Shown here one piece after another: positions 51,719-59,583 of a stretch of DNA of 64,000 nucleotides. Numbering within the stretch: position 1 is the stretch's first letter; each line of letters starts with the position of its first letter. Position numbers and translations under genes: made by a program. The DNA comes from Sphingomonas faeni (lineage in GTDB: Bacteria > Pseudomonadota > Alphaproteobacteria > Sphingomonadales > Sphingomonadaceae): contig NZ_JALPNF010000001.1 of the NCBI RefSeq assembly GCF_023195535.1, positions 558,001 through 622,000 on the forward strand, in the 5' to 3' direction. The notes under the pieces are model-generated. The model searched no databases. It worked only from the letters and a program-made list of their open reading frames with translations, and was not told where the DNA came from.

Positions 51719-53002
51719 ATGACCATGACCTTTGCCGATCTCTCCCTCGCGCCGTTTTTGCTGCAGGCGCTAGCGGAGGAAGGCTATGTGAGCCCTACCC
51801 CGATCCAGGCACAATCGATCCCGATGCTGCTGCAGGGGCGCGACATGCTTGGCATGGCGCAGACCGGGACCGGCAAGACCGCGGCGTTCGCGCTGCCGCT
51901 GCTCCACCGCCTCGCCGCCGATCCGCGACCGGCGCCCAAGGGCGGCGCGCGCATCCTCGTCCTCGCGCCGACGCGCGAGCTGGTGTCGCAGATCGCCGCC
52001 GGCTTCGAGAGCTTCGGTCGGCATCTGAAGCCGAGCGTGATGACGATCTTCGGCGGCGTCAGCCAGTTCCACCAGGTCAAGGCGCTGGAAACCGGCGTCG
52101 ACATCATCGTCGCCGCGCCGGGACGCCTGCTCGACCTGGTCGATCAAGGCGTTTGCGACCTGTCACAGCTCGAAGCGCTGGTGCTGGATGAAGCGGACCA
52201 GATGCTCGACATGGGCTTTGCCAAGCCGATCGAGCGGCTCGTCGCGACGCTGCCGACGGACCGGCACACCCTGCTGTTCTCGGCGACGATGCCGAAGTCG
52301 ATCGCCGCGCTGGCCGAGAGCCTGTTGCGCGATCCCGCCAAGGTCGAGATCGCACCGCCATCGACCACCGTCGACCGGATCGACCAGTCGGTAATGTTCC
52401 TCGACGCCGCCGACAAGAAGGCGGCGTTGCTCGCGTTGCTCAAGACGCCCAACATGGGCCAGGCAGTGGTGTTCACACTGCAGAAGAACATCGCCAACGA
52501 CGTGTGCGCGTTCATCGGCGAGGCGGGGATCACCGCGGAGGCGCTGCATGGGAACAAGTCGCAGGGCCAGCGCGAGCGTGCACTCGACGCGTTCCGGGCA
52601 GGTACCGTGCAGGTGCTGGTCGCGACCGATATCGCCGCGCGCGGCATCGACGTCGATACCGTCACCCACGTCTTCAACCACGATCTGCCGAGCCTGCCCG
52701 AGAGCTATGTCCACCGAATCGGCCGCACCGGTCGCGCCGGCCGCAGCGGCTTTGCGATCACGCTGTGCGATGCCGAGCAGCGCGCGTGGTTGCACGACGT
52801 CGAGCGCGAGATCGGTCGCACGCTGACCGTGCAGGACGACCATGAATGGCATTGCGAAGTGGCGCGCCACTCGACCAAGCGCGCGCCCGTGCTGGGCGGC
52901 GGTCCGGTCAAGCAGGTCAAGCCGGCCAAGGCACCGCGCGAGCGGAAGGTCTGGACCGAGGAAGAGAAGATCGCCGCGCGCATGGCCGCACAGGCGGCCT
53001 GA
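51719..53002 (+). CDS. DEAD-box RNA helicase, RhlE-like
   Basis: A 427-residue ATP-dependent RNA helicase. Motifs in order are the Q motif (SPTPIQAQSIP), MAQTGTGKTAAF (Walker A), PTRELVSQI, PGRLLDL, VLDEADQMLDMGF (DEAD), FSATMP (SAT), ATDIAARGIDV and HRIGRTGRAG. The C-terminus is short, basic and lacks the long RG tail of many family members. It likely acts in ribosome assembly or RNA decay. GGAGG lies 12 bases before the ATG at 51719; an ATG two codons later is also possible. Confidence 0.92.
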   Translation: MTMTFADLSLAPFLLQALAEEGYVSPTPIQAQSIPMLLQGRDMLGMAQTGTGKTAAFALPLLHRLAADPRPAPKGGARILVLAPTRELVSQIAAGFESFGRHLKPSVMTIFGGVSQFHQVKALETGVDIIVAAPGRLLDLVDQGVCDLSQLEALVLDEADQMLDMGFAKPIERLVATLPTDRHTLLFSATMPKSIAALAESLLRDPAKVEIAPPSTTVDRIDQSVMFLDAADKKAALLALLKTPNMGQAVVFTLQKNIANDVCAFIGEAGITAEALHGNKSQGQRERALDAFRAGTVQVLVATDIAARGIDVDTVTHVFNHDLPSLPESYVHRIGRTGRAGRSGFAITLCDAEQRAWLHDVEREIGRTLTVQDDHEWHCEVARHSTKRAPVLGGGPVKQVKPAKAPRERKVWTEEEKIAARMAAQAA

Positions 53003-53015
53003 ACCGACGTCGGAC

Positions 53016-53046
53016 GGGGTGGCGGAGTGAAAGGCTAGGTCACCCC
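53016..53046. terminator. weak hairpin between convergent helicase and LysR genes
   Basis: GGGGTG (53016-53021) can pair with CACCCC (53041-53046) across a 19-base loop. It lies between convergent genes; evidence for termination is modest. Confidence 0.3.
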
Positions 53047-53085
53047 TTGGTCAACCACGGTGCGTCGGCCCCAACCAGGCCCTGC

Positions 53086-53994
53086 TCATCGAGCGAGGCG
53101 GGCGGCGAGGAAATCTACGAACACGCGGACGCGCGCGGGCGTGTTGGCACCGCCGACGAACACCGCATGGATCAGCTCGACATCGCCGGGGTTCAAGTCC
53201 TCCAACACGGCGATCAGCCGACCAGCGGCGATATCGTCGACGACGCTGAACGCGCCGACCCGCGCGATGCCGACGCCCGCCGCGGCAAGCTGGCCGAGCG
53301 TTTCGCCGTTGTTCGCTTCGATATTGCCCTTCACCGACAGGGTGACGTCGCGTCCCTCGACGCGGAACGGCCAGACCGGTTCGACCCGGCGGAAGTTGAA
53401 GTTGAGGCAATTATGCGCGTGCAGATCCTCGGCCCGCATCGGCGTGCCGCATCTCGCCAGATAGTCGGGCGCAGCGACGATCACCCGCCTGCTTTCCCCG
53501 AGCTTGCGCGCGGTCAACAGGCTGTCACCGAGCGGCCCGAACCGGATCGCCACGTCCGCCTGGCCGGCGGCGACGTCGACGATCGTGTCGGTCAACGCGA
53601 AGTCCACCAGAATATGCGGGTAGAGGCGCGCGAATTCGCCGAGTAGCGGCACGATGCACAACCGCCCGTGTGACAGCGCAGCGCTGATCCGCAGCCGTCC
53701 ACGCGGCGCACCCTGATCGGCGATCTGTTGCTCGGCATCGTCGAGATCGGCGAGAATCCGGCGGGCCATCTGCAGATAGGCCTGCCCTTCCGCGGTTACC
53801 GTCAACGCGCGGGTGGAGCGGAGCAGCAGCCGTACCCCGAGCCGCGCTTCGATACGATCGAGCGACCGGGCGACCGCCGATGGCGTCAGCCCCAGCACCC
53901 GGCCCGCACCGGAGAAACTGCCTTCGCGCATCACCGTCGCGAACAGTTCGAGCGCGCGCGCCCGATCAGCCCCCAGACCCACCTTTGCGTTCAT
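53086..53994 (-). CDS. LysR-family regulator
   Basis: A 302-residue regulator. The N-terminal helix-turn-helix reads LELFATVMREGSFSGAGRVLG, then PSAVARSLDRIEARLGVRLLLRSTR. The effector domain follows with RISAALSHGRLCIVPLL and QADVAIRFGPLGDSLLTARKL. It is divergent from an aldo/keto reductase and an MFS gene (54081-56305), with 86 bases between them, so it most likely controls that pair. Confidence 0.87.
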   Translation of the reverse strand: MNAKVGLGADRARALELFATVMREGSFSGAGRVLGLTPSAVARSLDRIEARLGVRLLLRSTRALTVTAEGQAYLQMARRILADLDDAEQQIADQGAPRGRLRISAALSHGRLCIVPLLGEFARLYPHILVDFALTDTIVDVAAGQADVAIRFGPLGDSLLTARKLGESRRVIVAAPDYLARCGTPMRAEDLHAHNCLNFNFRRVEPVWPFRVEGRDVTLSVKGNIEANNGETLGQLAAAGVGIARVGAFSVVDDIAAGRLIAVLEDLNPGDVELIHAVFVGGANTPARVRVFVDFLAARLAR

Positions 53995-54080
53995 CTCACA
54001 AATCCTTCGCGCAAGCAGCCGCTAATCGCGCCGCCTCGATCCACCCATCTATGCATCAGGTTAATAGCGGGGATATGGAT

Positions 54081-55115
54081 ATGGACTATCGCCAATTGGG
54101 ATCTTCGGGATTGCGCGTCCCGGCCCTCAGCTTCGGAACGGCCACTTTCGGCGGATCCGGGCCGTTGTTCGGCGCCTGGGGTCACAGCGACGAGACCGAA
54201 GCACGCCGCATGGTCGACATCTGCCTCGACGCCGGCGTCACGCTGTTCGACACCGCCGACGTCTATTCGAATGGCGCATCGGAAACGGTACTCGGTGCTG
54301 CGATCAAGGGGCGGCGCGATCAGGTGCTCGTGTCGACCAAGACCGGACTGCCGATGGGCGATGGTCCCGGCGACTGGGGCACGTCCCGCGCGCGTCTGAT
54401 CCGTGCGGTCGAGGCGTCGCTGCGACGTCTCGGCACGGATCATGTCGATCTCCTTCAAGTCCACGCCTATGATGCGTCCACCCCGGCCGAGGAACTGATG
54501 GGGACGCTCGATACACTGATCGCCGCCGGCAAGGTGCGCTACGCGGGGGTTTCCAACTATCCGGGCTGGCAGGTGATGAAGGCGCAGGCGATTGCCGACC
54601 GGTACGGCTGGCCGCGTCTCGTCGCGCATCAGGTCTATTACTCGCTGATCGGCCGCGCCTATGAAGCCGATCTGATGCCGCTTGGGGCCGACCAGGGTCT
54701 CGGCGCGCTGGTGTGGAGTCCGCTCGGCTGGGGCCGACTGACGGGCAGGATCGGGCGGGATCGGCCGATCCCCGCAGGCAGCCGCCTGCACGATACCGAG
54801 CAATTCGCGCCGCCGGTCGAGACCGACCATCTTTATCGCGTGATCGATGCGCTCGAGGCGGTTGCAGCGGACACCGCCAAGACCGTGCCACAGGTCGCGA
54901 TCAACTGGCTGTTGCGGCGTCCGACCGTGGCGTCGGTCATCATCGGCGCACGCACCGAAGAGCAGTTGCGTGACAATCTCGGAGCGGTCGGTTGGGCGCT
55001 GTCGGCGGATCAGGTCGCCACGCTCGATGCCGCCAGCGATGTCCTGCCCCCCTACCCGCACACGCCGTACCGGCAGCAGGAGGGCTTCGCCCGCCTGAAC
55101 CCCGCGCTGGTTTGA
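54081..55115 (+). CDS. aldo/keto reductase
   Basis: A 344-residue NADPH-dependent reductase of the Kv-beta/YajO-like group. The catalytic Asp and Tyr lie in LFDTADVYSNGASE, Lys in VSTKTGLPMGDG and His in LLQVHAYDAS. The cofactor-binding end is SVIIGARTEEQLRDNL. I chose the ATG at 54081 because GCGGGG sits eight bases before it; an ATG two codons earlier is too close to that site. It is followed 11 bases later by an MFS transporter. The pair and the divergent LysR look like a detoxification and export unit. Confidence 0.88.
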   Translation: MDYRQLGSSGLRVPALSFGTATFGGSGPLFGAWGHSDETEARRMVDICLDAGVTLFDTADVYSNGASETVLGAAIKGRRDQVLVSTKTGLPMGDGPGDWGTSRARLIRAVEASLRRLGTDHVDLLQVHAYDASTPAEELMGTLDTLIAAGKVRYAGVSNYPGWQVMKAQAIADRYGWPRLVAHQVYYSLIGRAYEADLMPLGADQGLGALVWSPLGWGRLTGRIGRDRPIPAGSRLHDTEQFAPPVETDHLYRVIDALEAVAADTAKTVPQVAINWLLRRPTVASVIIGARTEEQLRDNLGAVGWALSADQVATLDAASDVLPPYPHTPYRQQEGFARLNPALV

Positions 55116-55126
55116 GGAGCGCCATC

Positions 55127-56305
55127 ATGAAACTCAATCCCGGCCTGCTGGCCCTGTCCGTCGGCGCCTTCGGCATCGGTGTGACCGAATTCGCGCCGAT
55201 GGGGCTGCTCCCCGTCATCGCCACCGATCTCGGCGTGTCGATCCCGACCGCCGGGCTGTTGATCAGCGCCTATGCGCTGGGCGTGGTGATCGGCGCGCCG
55301 CTGATGACGCTGACCACCGGACGCGTGCCGCGGCGAACGTTGCTGATCGCGCTCGCCGGGATCTTCACCATCGGCAACCTGCTTGCGGCGGTATCGACCG
55401 GATACGGCATGCTGATGGCGGCACGAGTCCTGACGTCGTTCAACCACGGCGCGTTCTTCGGCGTCGGCGCGATCGTCGCGGCCAGCCTCGTCCCGGCCGA
55501 GCGCTGCGCGGGCGCGGTCGCGGCGATGTTCATGGGGCTGACGATCGCCAACGTGGTCGGCGTGCCGCTTGCGACCTGGGCCGGCGATCATCTCGGATGG
55601 CGTTCGGCATTCTGGGGAATCTCGGCGCTCGGCGTCGCGACGATGGTGGCGCTCCGCCTGACGCTGCCGGCGCTGCCCGCGCCCGTGGGTAGCGATCCGA
55701 TCGCGGAACTCCGCGTGCTGACGCGGGGACCGGTGCTCGGGGCGCTGGGCCTCACCGTCATCGGTGCGAGTGCGATGTTCACGGTCTTCACCTACATCAC
55801 GCCGATCCTGCGCGAGGTGACTCACGCCTCGATCGGCTATGTCACCGCGATGCTGGTGACGTACGGCGTCGGCCTGACGATCGGCAACTGGCTCGGCGGA
55901 CGCTTCGCCGATCGCTCGGTCGACCGGACGCTGATCGTGACGCTCGCTGCGCTGGCCGCGATCCTTGTCGGGTTCGCGATGCTGATGCCGTTCAAGGGAC
56001 CTACCGCGATCCTGATATTGCTGTGGGGAATTGCGAGTTTCGCGCTGGTCCCGCCGCTCCAGGTCCGGGTGATGCACGCCGCCGCGGACGCACCCAACCT
56101 CGCCTCGGCCATGAACATCGGCGCGTTCAACCTCGGCAACGCAGTCGGCGCCGCGGTCGGCGGCGGGGTGATCGCAGCCGGTATGGGCTATCCCGCCGTA
56201 GCGCTGGCGGGGGCCGCAGCCTCCGCGCTCGGCTTGGTCTGGATCATCGTCGCCATGCACAGATCGACGCGGTGTACGCCCGCAACCCGGACGAGTATCG
56301 GTTAG
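55127..56305 (+). CDS. DHA1-type MFS transporter, arabinose-efflux-like
   Basis: A 392-residue membrane protein with twelve predicted segments. FGIGVTEFAPMGLLPVIATD in helix 1 and SFNHGAFFGVGAIVAASLVP are typical of the AraJ-like efflux branch. GAGGAG precedes the ATG at ideal spacing. It is in one operon with the aldo/keto reductase and may export a compound or its reduced form. Its substrate cannot be read from sequence. Confidence 0.86.
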   Translation: MKLNPGLLALSVGAFGIGVTEFAPMGLLPVIATDLGVSIPTAGLLISAYALGVVIGAPLMTLTTGRVPRRTLLIALAGIFTIGNLLAAVSTGYGMLMAARVLTSFNHGAFFGVGAIVAASLVPAERCAGAVAAMFMGLTIANVVGVPLATWAGDHLGWRSAFWGISALGVATMVALRLTLPALPAPVGSDPIAELRVLTRGPVLGALGLTVIGASAMFTVFTYITPILREVTHASIGYVTAMLVTYGVGLTIGNWLGGRFADRSVDRTLIVTLAALAAILVGFAMLMPFKGPTAILILLWGIASFALVPPLQVRVMHAAADAPNLASAMNIGAFNLGNAVGAAVGGGVIAAGMGYPAVALAGAAASALGLVWIIVAMHRSTRCTPATRTSIG

Positions 56306-56390
56306 CGAGATCGCACCGGCCAAGCCGCCGACAACGAACCGAGCGTGACGGCCTGCCTGGATGGTCAGGCTTCGACGGTCGACGCGCCTA

Positions 56391-57464
56391 TTACCTGCGC
56401 GAAGGAGACAGCGGCGCGTGCGTCATCCGGGGTAGGACGTGACGCGCGAACAGGTCGGCTTCCGCGGCGTGCGGATAGCCCGAGAGGATGAACGCCTCGA
56501 TCCCCATATCCTGGTACATGGCGAGCTTGGCGAGCACCTGGTCGGGATCGCCGACGATCGCCGCGCCGCACCCCGATCGCGCGCGGCCGATGCCGGTCCA
56601 CAGATTGTCCTCGGCATAGCCATCGGCCGATGCGCCCTCGCGAAGTGCCGCCTGCGCCGCGACGCCGGCAGACCCCGAATCCAGCGACTTTGCACGGATC
56701 GCCGCGCCCTGTTCGGCATCGAGCTTCGAGAGCAGGCGATCGGCGTACACCCGCGCCTCGTCCTCGGTCTCGCGGACGATGACATGCGCGCGGTAGCCGA
56801 AGCGCAGCGTGCGGCCGTGGCGGGCGGCGCGTGCGGTCATGTCGGCGATGATCTCCGCGACCTTCTCGCGCGTGTCGGGCCACATCAGGTAGACGTCGCA
56901 CTCCTTCGCCGCCGCCTCGCGCGCATCCGGCGACAGTCCACCGAAATACAGCAACGGCGCCTTGCCCGACACGGTACCGATCCGCGGCGGATCGAGCTTC
57001 AGCTTCCAGAACTCGCCGTCGTGATCGAGCGACTCGCCGTTCAGCAGCGTCTTCAGAATCCGCATCAGCTCGACCGTGCGGGCATAGCGCGGGCCGGAGG
57101 CAAGCGTCTCGCCGGGCAGGTCCGACGAGATGATGTTGATGTTGAGCCGTCCGCCGAGCATCCGGTCGATCGTCGCGATCTGGCGCGCGAGTTGCGGCGG
57201 CCAGCTTTCGCCTACGCGGACCGCCATCAACAGCGCCAGCCGACGGAGCATCGGCGCGATCGCCGCGGCGAACGCGGTGGTGTCGAGCCCCAGCGCATAG
57301 CCCGAGGGGAGCAGGATGTTGTCGTAGCCGCCGGTTTCGGCCTGAAGGACGATGTCGCGGCAATGTTCCCAGGTAGATTGCAGCCGGGGATCGGGCACGC
57401 CGAGAAACTCGTAATCGTCGTCGCACAGCGCCGAGAACCAGCTGACTTCGCAGGATTTGGTCAC
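56391..57464 (-). CDS. FMN-dependent alkanesulfonate monooxygenase-like (SsuD-type) protein
   Basis: A 357-residue luciferase-family TIM-barrel flavoprotein. CEVSWFSALCDDDYEFLG opens the protein, and RLNINIISSDLPGETLASG near the middle with the following YARTVELMRILKTLLNGE is close to SsuD. LLYFGGLSPDAREAAAKECDVYL fits the flavin site. It would cleave a C-S or other bond using reduced FMN and oxygen. It overlaps the aldo/keto reductase gene upstream by ATGA. No flavin reductase or sulfonate transporter is nearby, so a sulfonate substrate is uncertain. Confidence 0.82.
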   Translation of the reverse strand: MTKSCEVSWFSALCDDDYEFLGVPDPRLQSTWEHCRDIVLQAETGGYDNILLPSGYALGLDTTAFAAAIAPMLRRLALLMAVRVGESWPPQLARQIATIDRMLGGRLNINIISSDLPGETLASGPRYARTVELMRILKTLLNGESLDHDGEFWKLKLDPPRIGTVSGKAPLLYFGGLSPDAREAAAKECDVYLMWPDTREKVAEIIADMTARAARHGRTLRFGYRAHVIVRETEDEARVYADRLLSKLDAEQGAAIRAKSLDSGSAGVAAQAALREGASADGYAEDNLWTGIGRARSGCGAAIVGDPDQVLAKLAMYQDMGIEAFILSGYPHAAEADLFARHVLPRMTHAPLSPSRR

Positions 57465-58369
57465 GGGAGCGCCTCGCCCCGTGCCGCGACCAGGACATCG
57501 TACCAGTCCTGCCGGGTCCAGGTGATCGCGAACGCCTGCGCGAGTTCGGCGATCCGCGCCGGGTTCTGCGTGCCGACGATCGGGATCGCGCGCACCGGAT
57601 GCGCCATGATCCAGCTATAGGCCGCCGCCGATCGGCTCGCGCCCGTCTCGGCAGCCTTGCGATCGAGCGCCGCCGCCACCGCTGCGCTGCGCGCGTCTGC
57701 GGGTACACCGAGCCGGCCACCGCCGAGCGGCGACCAGGCGAGCACCGCCATGTCGCGCTCCATCGCCTGATCGAACAGCCCGTTTTCGAGCGGCTCGAGG
57801 TGGAGCGGCGAGAATTCCGGCTGGTGGCTGACGAGCGGGATGGTCAGGAACGATGCCAGCGCCTGTGCCTGCGCAGGCGTGTAGTTCGACACGCCGACCG
57901 CGCGCACCTTGCCCGCCGTGACCATATGCTCGAGCGCGCGCGCCGCTTCCTGCGGATGCGTCAGGATATCCGGGCGATGGATCTGGTAGAGGTCGACCTG
58001 CTCGACACCGAGCCGGGTCAGCGAGGCATCGAGCGCCTTCGCCAGATAGGCCGGGCTCGAATCATACGGCAGCGGCGGAAGGATGCCGCCCTTGGTGGAC
58101 AGGACCATCCGCTCGCGCAGGCCGGGCGAGTCCGCGAAGATGCGGCCGAGCAGCACCTCCGCATCGCCGAACCCGCCGGCGCCATCGAAACCATAGATGT
58201 CGGCGGTGTCGAACAGCGTGACGCCCGCCTCGAACGCCGCCTCGATCAGCGCGCGTCCTTCGGCGACGCCGACTCCGGCGAACCGCCACATGCCCCAGGC
58301 TATCGGGCTGACAAGGATTCCGCTCTTGCCGAGGGGAATGGCTTTGGGTGTAGGATCAAGCTGCGACAT
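57461..58369 (-). CDS. aldo/keto reductase of the second sugar locus
   Basis: A 302-residue reductase. Asp and Tyr are in LFDTADIYGFDGAG, Lys in VLSTKGGILPP and His in DLYQIHRPDILT. The C-terminal cofactor region is RAIPIVGTQNPARIAEL. I chose ATG 58369; a GTG at 58378 would add three residues. It is divergent from a Gfo/Idh/MocA gene with only 26 bases between them. A LacI-like palindrome covers its start codon, suggesting control by sugar. Confidence 0.85.
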   Translation of the reverse strand: MSQLDPTPKAIPLGKSGILVSPIAWGMWRFAGVGVAEGRALIEAAFEAGVTLFDTADIYGFDGAGGFGDAEVLLGRIFADSPGLRERMVLSTKGGILPPLPYDSSPAYLAKALDASLTRLGVEQVDLYQIHRPDILTHPQEAARALEHMVTAGKVRAVGVSNYTPAQAQALASFLTIPLVSHQPEFSPLHLEPLENGLFDQAMERDMAVLAWSPLGGGRLGVPADARSAAVAAALDRKAAETGASRSAAAYSWIMAHPVRAIPIVGTQNPARIAELAQAFAITWTRQDWYDVLVAARGEALP

Positions 58370-58377
58370 CGCTGTCA
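58364..58377. promoter_or_regulatory. LacI/GalR-type operator candidate in the divergent AKR/oxidoreductase promoter
   Basis: Read on the minus strand, TGACAGCGATGTCG (58377-58364) is a near-perfect palindrome with a central CG, close to the TGACA-ACGT-TGTCA pattern of LacI-type sites. It overlaps the aldo/keto reductase start and lies about 20 bases before the divergent TTG start. Confidence 0.45.
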
Positions 58378-58395
58378 CGAATAGGGGTAATAGGC

Positions 58396-59484
58396 TTGGT
58401 CGAGCAAGTACGTTATGGTTTGGTCGGGACGGGCATGATGGGGGTCGAGCATCTCCAGAACCTGGCGGTCACCCCTGGCGCGGTGGTGACGGCGATCGCC
58501 GATCCGGTGAGCATTTCGCTCGGCTGGGCGCGCGATGCGCTGGGTGCGCGCGGCGATGGCGTGCAGGAATTTGCCGATGCGGCAGCGCTCGCGCGCAGCG
58601 GGCTGGTCGATGCGGTGATCGTCGCAAGCCCCAACTACACGCACCGCGACGTGCTGGCGCCGCTGTTCGATGCGGACGTCGCGATCCTCTGCGAAAAGCC
58701 GTTGGCGACGACGTTGGAGGACGCGCGCTGGGTCGTCGATCGTGCCGCGCAGATGACGCGGCCGTTCTGGACCGCGATGGAATATCGCTACATGCCGCCC
58801 GCCGCGGCGTTCATCGACCAGGTGCATGGCGGCCGGATCGGGCGCTTGCGGATGCTGTCGATCCGCGAACACCGCTTTCCGTTCCTGCCCAAGGTCGGCG
58901 ACTGGAACCGCTTCAGCCGCAACACCGGCGGGACGATGGTCGAGAAATGCTGCCACTTCTTCGACCTGATGCGGCTGATCGTCCGGTCGGAACCGGTCCG
59001 CGTCTATTGCTCGGGCGCGATGGACGTGAACCATGTCGACGAACGCTATGACGGCGAACGGCCCGACATCATCGACAACAGCTACACGACGGTGGATTTC
59101 GCCAACGGCGTCCGCGCGATGCTCGACCTGTCAATGTTTGGGGACGGTGCCGAGAACCAGGAGGAGATCACCGCGGTCGGCGATGCAGCCCGGCTCGACG
59201 TGCTGATCCCCGAAGGCGCGCTGGTGTTCAGTCCGCGCACCGGGTTCCTCAATCCGAAACGGGTCGAGCGTCAGGTGATCGCAGTGGACCAGACTGCGCT
59301 CGACGCGGGCAGCCATCACGGCTCGACCTTCTATCAGCACCAGAAGTTCATCGCTGCGGTGCGCGGCGAAATCGGCGTGGAGGTCAGCGCTCGCGATGGG
59401 CTCATGGCGGTCGCGATCGGCACCGCCGCCGAGATCAGCGCGTGTACGAAGCGCGTGGTAGAAATGACCGAACTGGGGTTTTGA
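58396..59484 (+). CDS. Gfo/Idh/MocA-family oxidoreductase
   Basis: A 362-residue NAD(P)-dependent enzyme. YGLVGTGMMGVEHLQNL is the Rossmann start, VIVASPNYTHRD and LCEKPLA mark the family, and GGTMVEKCCHFFDLMRLI carries the catalytic Lys/His region. Translation must start at the TTG at 58396, with AGGGG eight to ten bases upstream, because the next ATG lies inside the cofactor loop. Its neighbours are an aldo/keto reductase and a receptor-transporter pair, so oxidation of a sugar or uronate is likely. Confidence 0.85.
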   Translation: MVEQVRYGLVGTGMMGVEHLQNLAVTPGAVVTAIADPVSISLGWARDALGARGDGVQEFADAAALARSGLVDAVIVASPNYTHRDVLAPLFDADVAILCEKPLATTLEDARWVVDRAAQMTRPFWTAMEYRYMPPAAAFIDQVHGGRIGRLRMLSIREHRFPFLPKVGDWNRFSRNTGGTMVEKCCHFFDLMRLIVRSEPVRVYCSGAMDVNHVDERYDGERPDIIDNSYTTVDFANGVRAMLDLSMFGDGAENQEEITAVGDAARLDVLIPEGALVFSPRTGFLNPKRVERQVIAVDQTALDAGSHHGSTFYQHQKFIAAVRGEIGVEVSARDGLMAVAIGTAAEISACTKRVVEMTELGF

Positions 59485-59547
59485 ATGAAGCCATACTTTG
59501 CGCGCCCCAAGGCGAAATCGTGTATGACAGCGCAGGACACTGTTTAA

Positions 59548-59564
59548 CCTACCATTGAAGTAGG
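59548..59564. promoter_or_regulatory. inverted repeat upstream of the third TonB receptor
   Basis: CCTAC (59548-59552) and GTAGG (59560-59564) flank a seven-base spacer just before the ribosome site. A copy of the octamer TGACAGCG, shared with the operator candidate at 58364-58377, lies at 59525-59532. Confidence 0.3.
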
Positions 59565-59583
59565 AATTGTGGAGGGGACGCGC

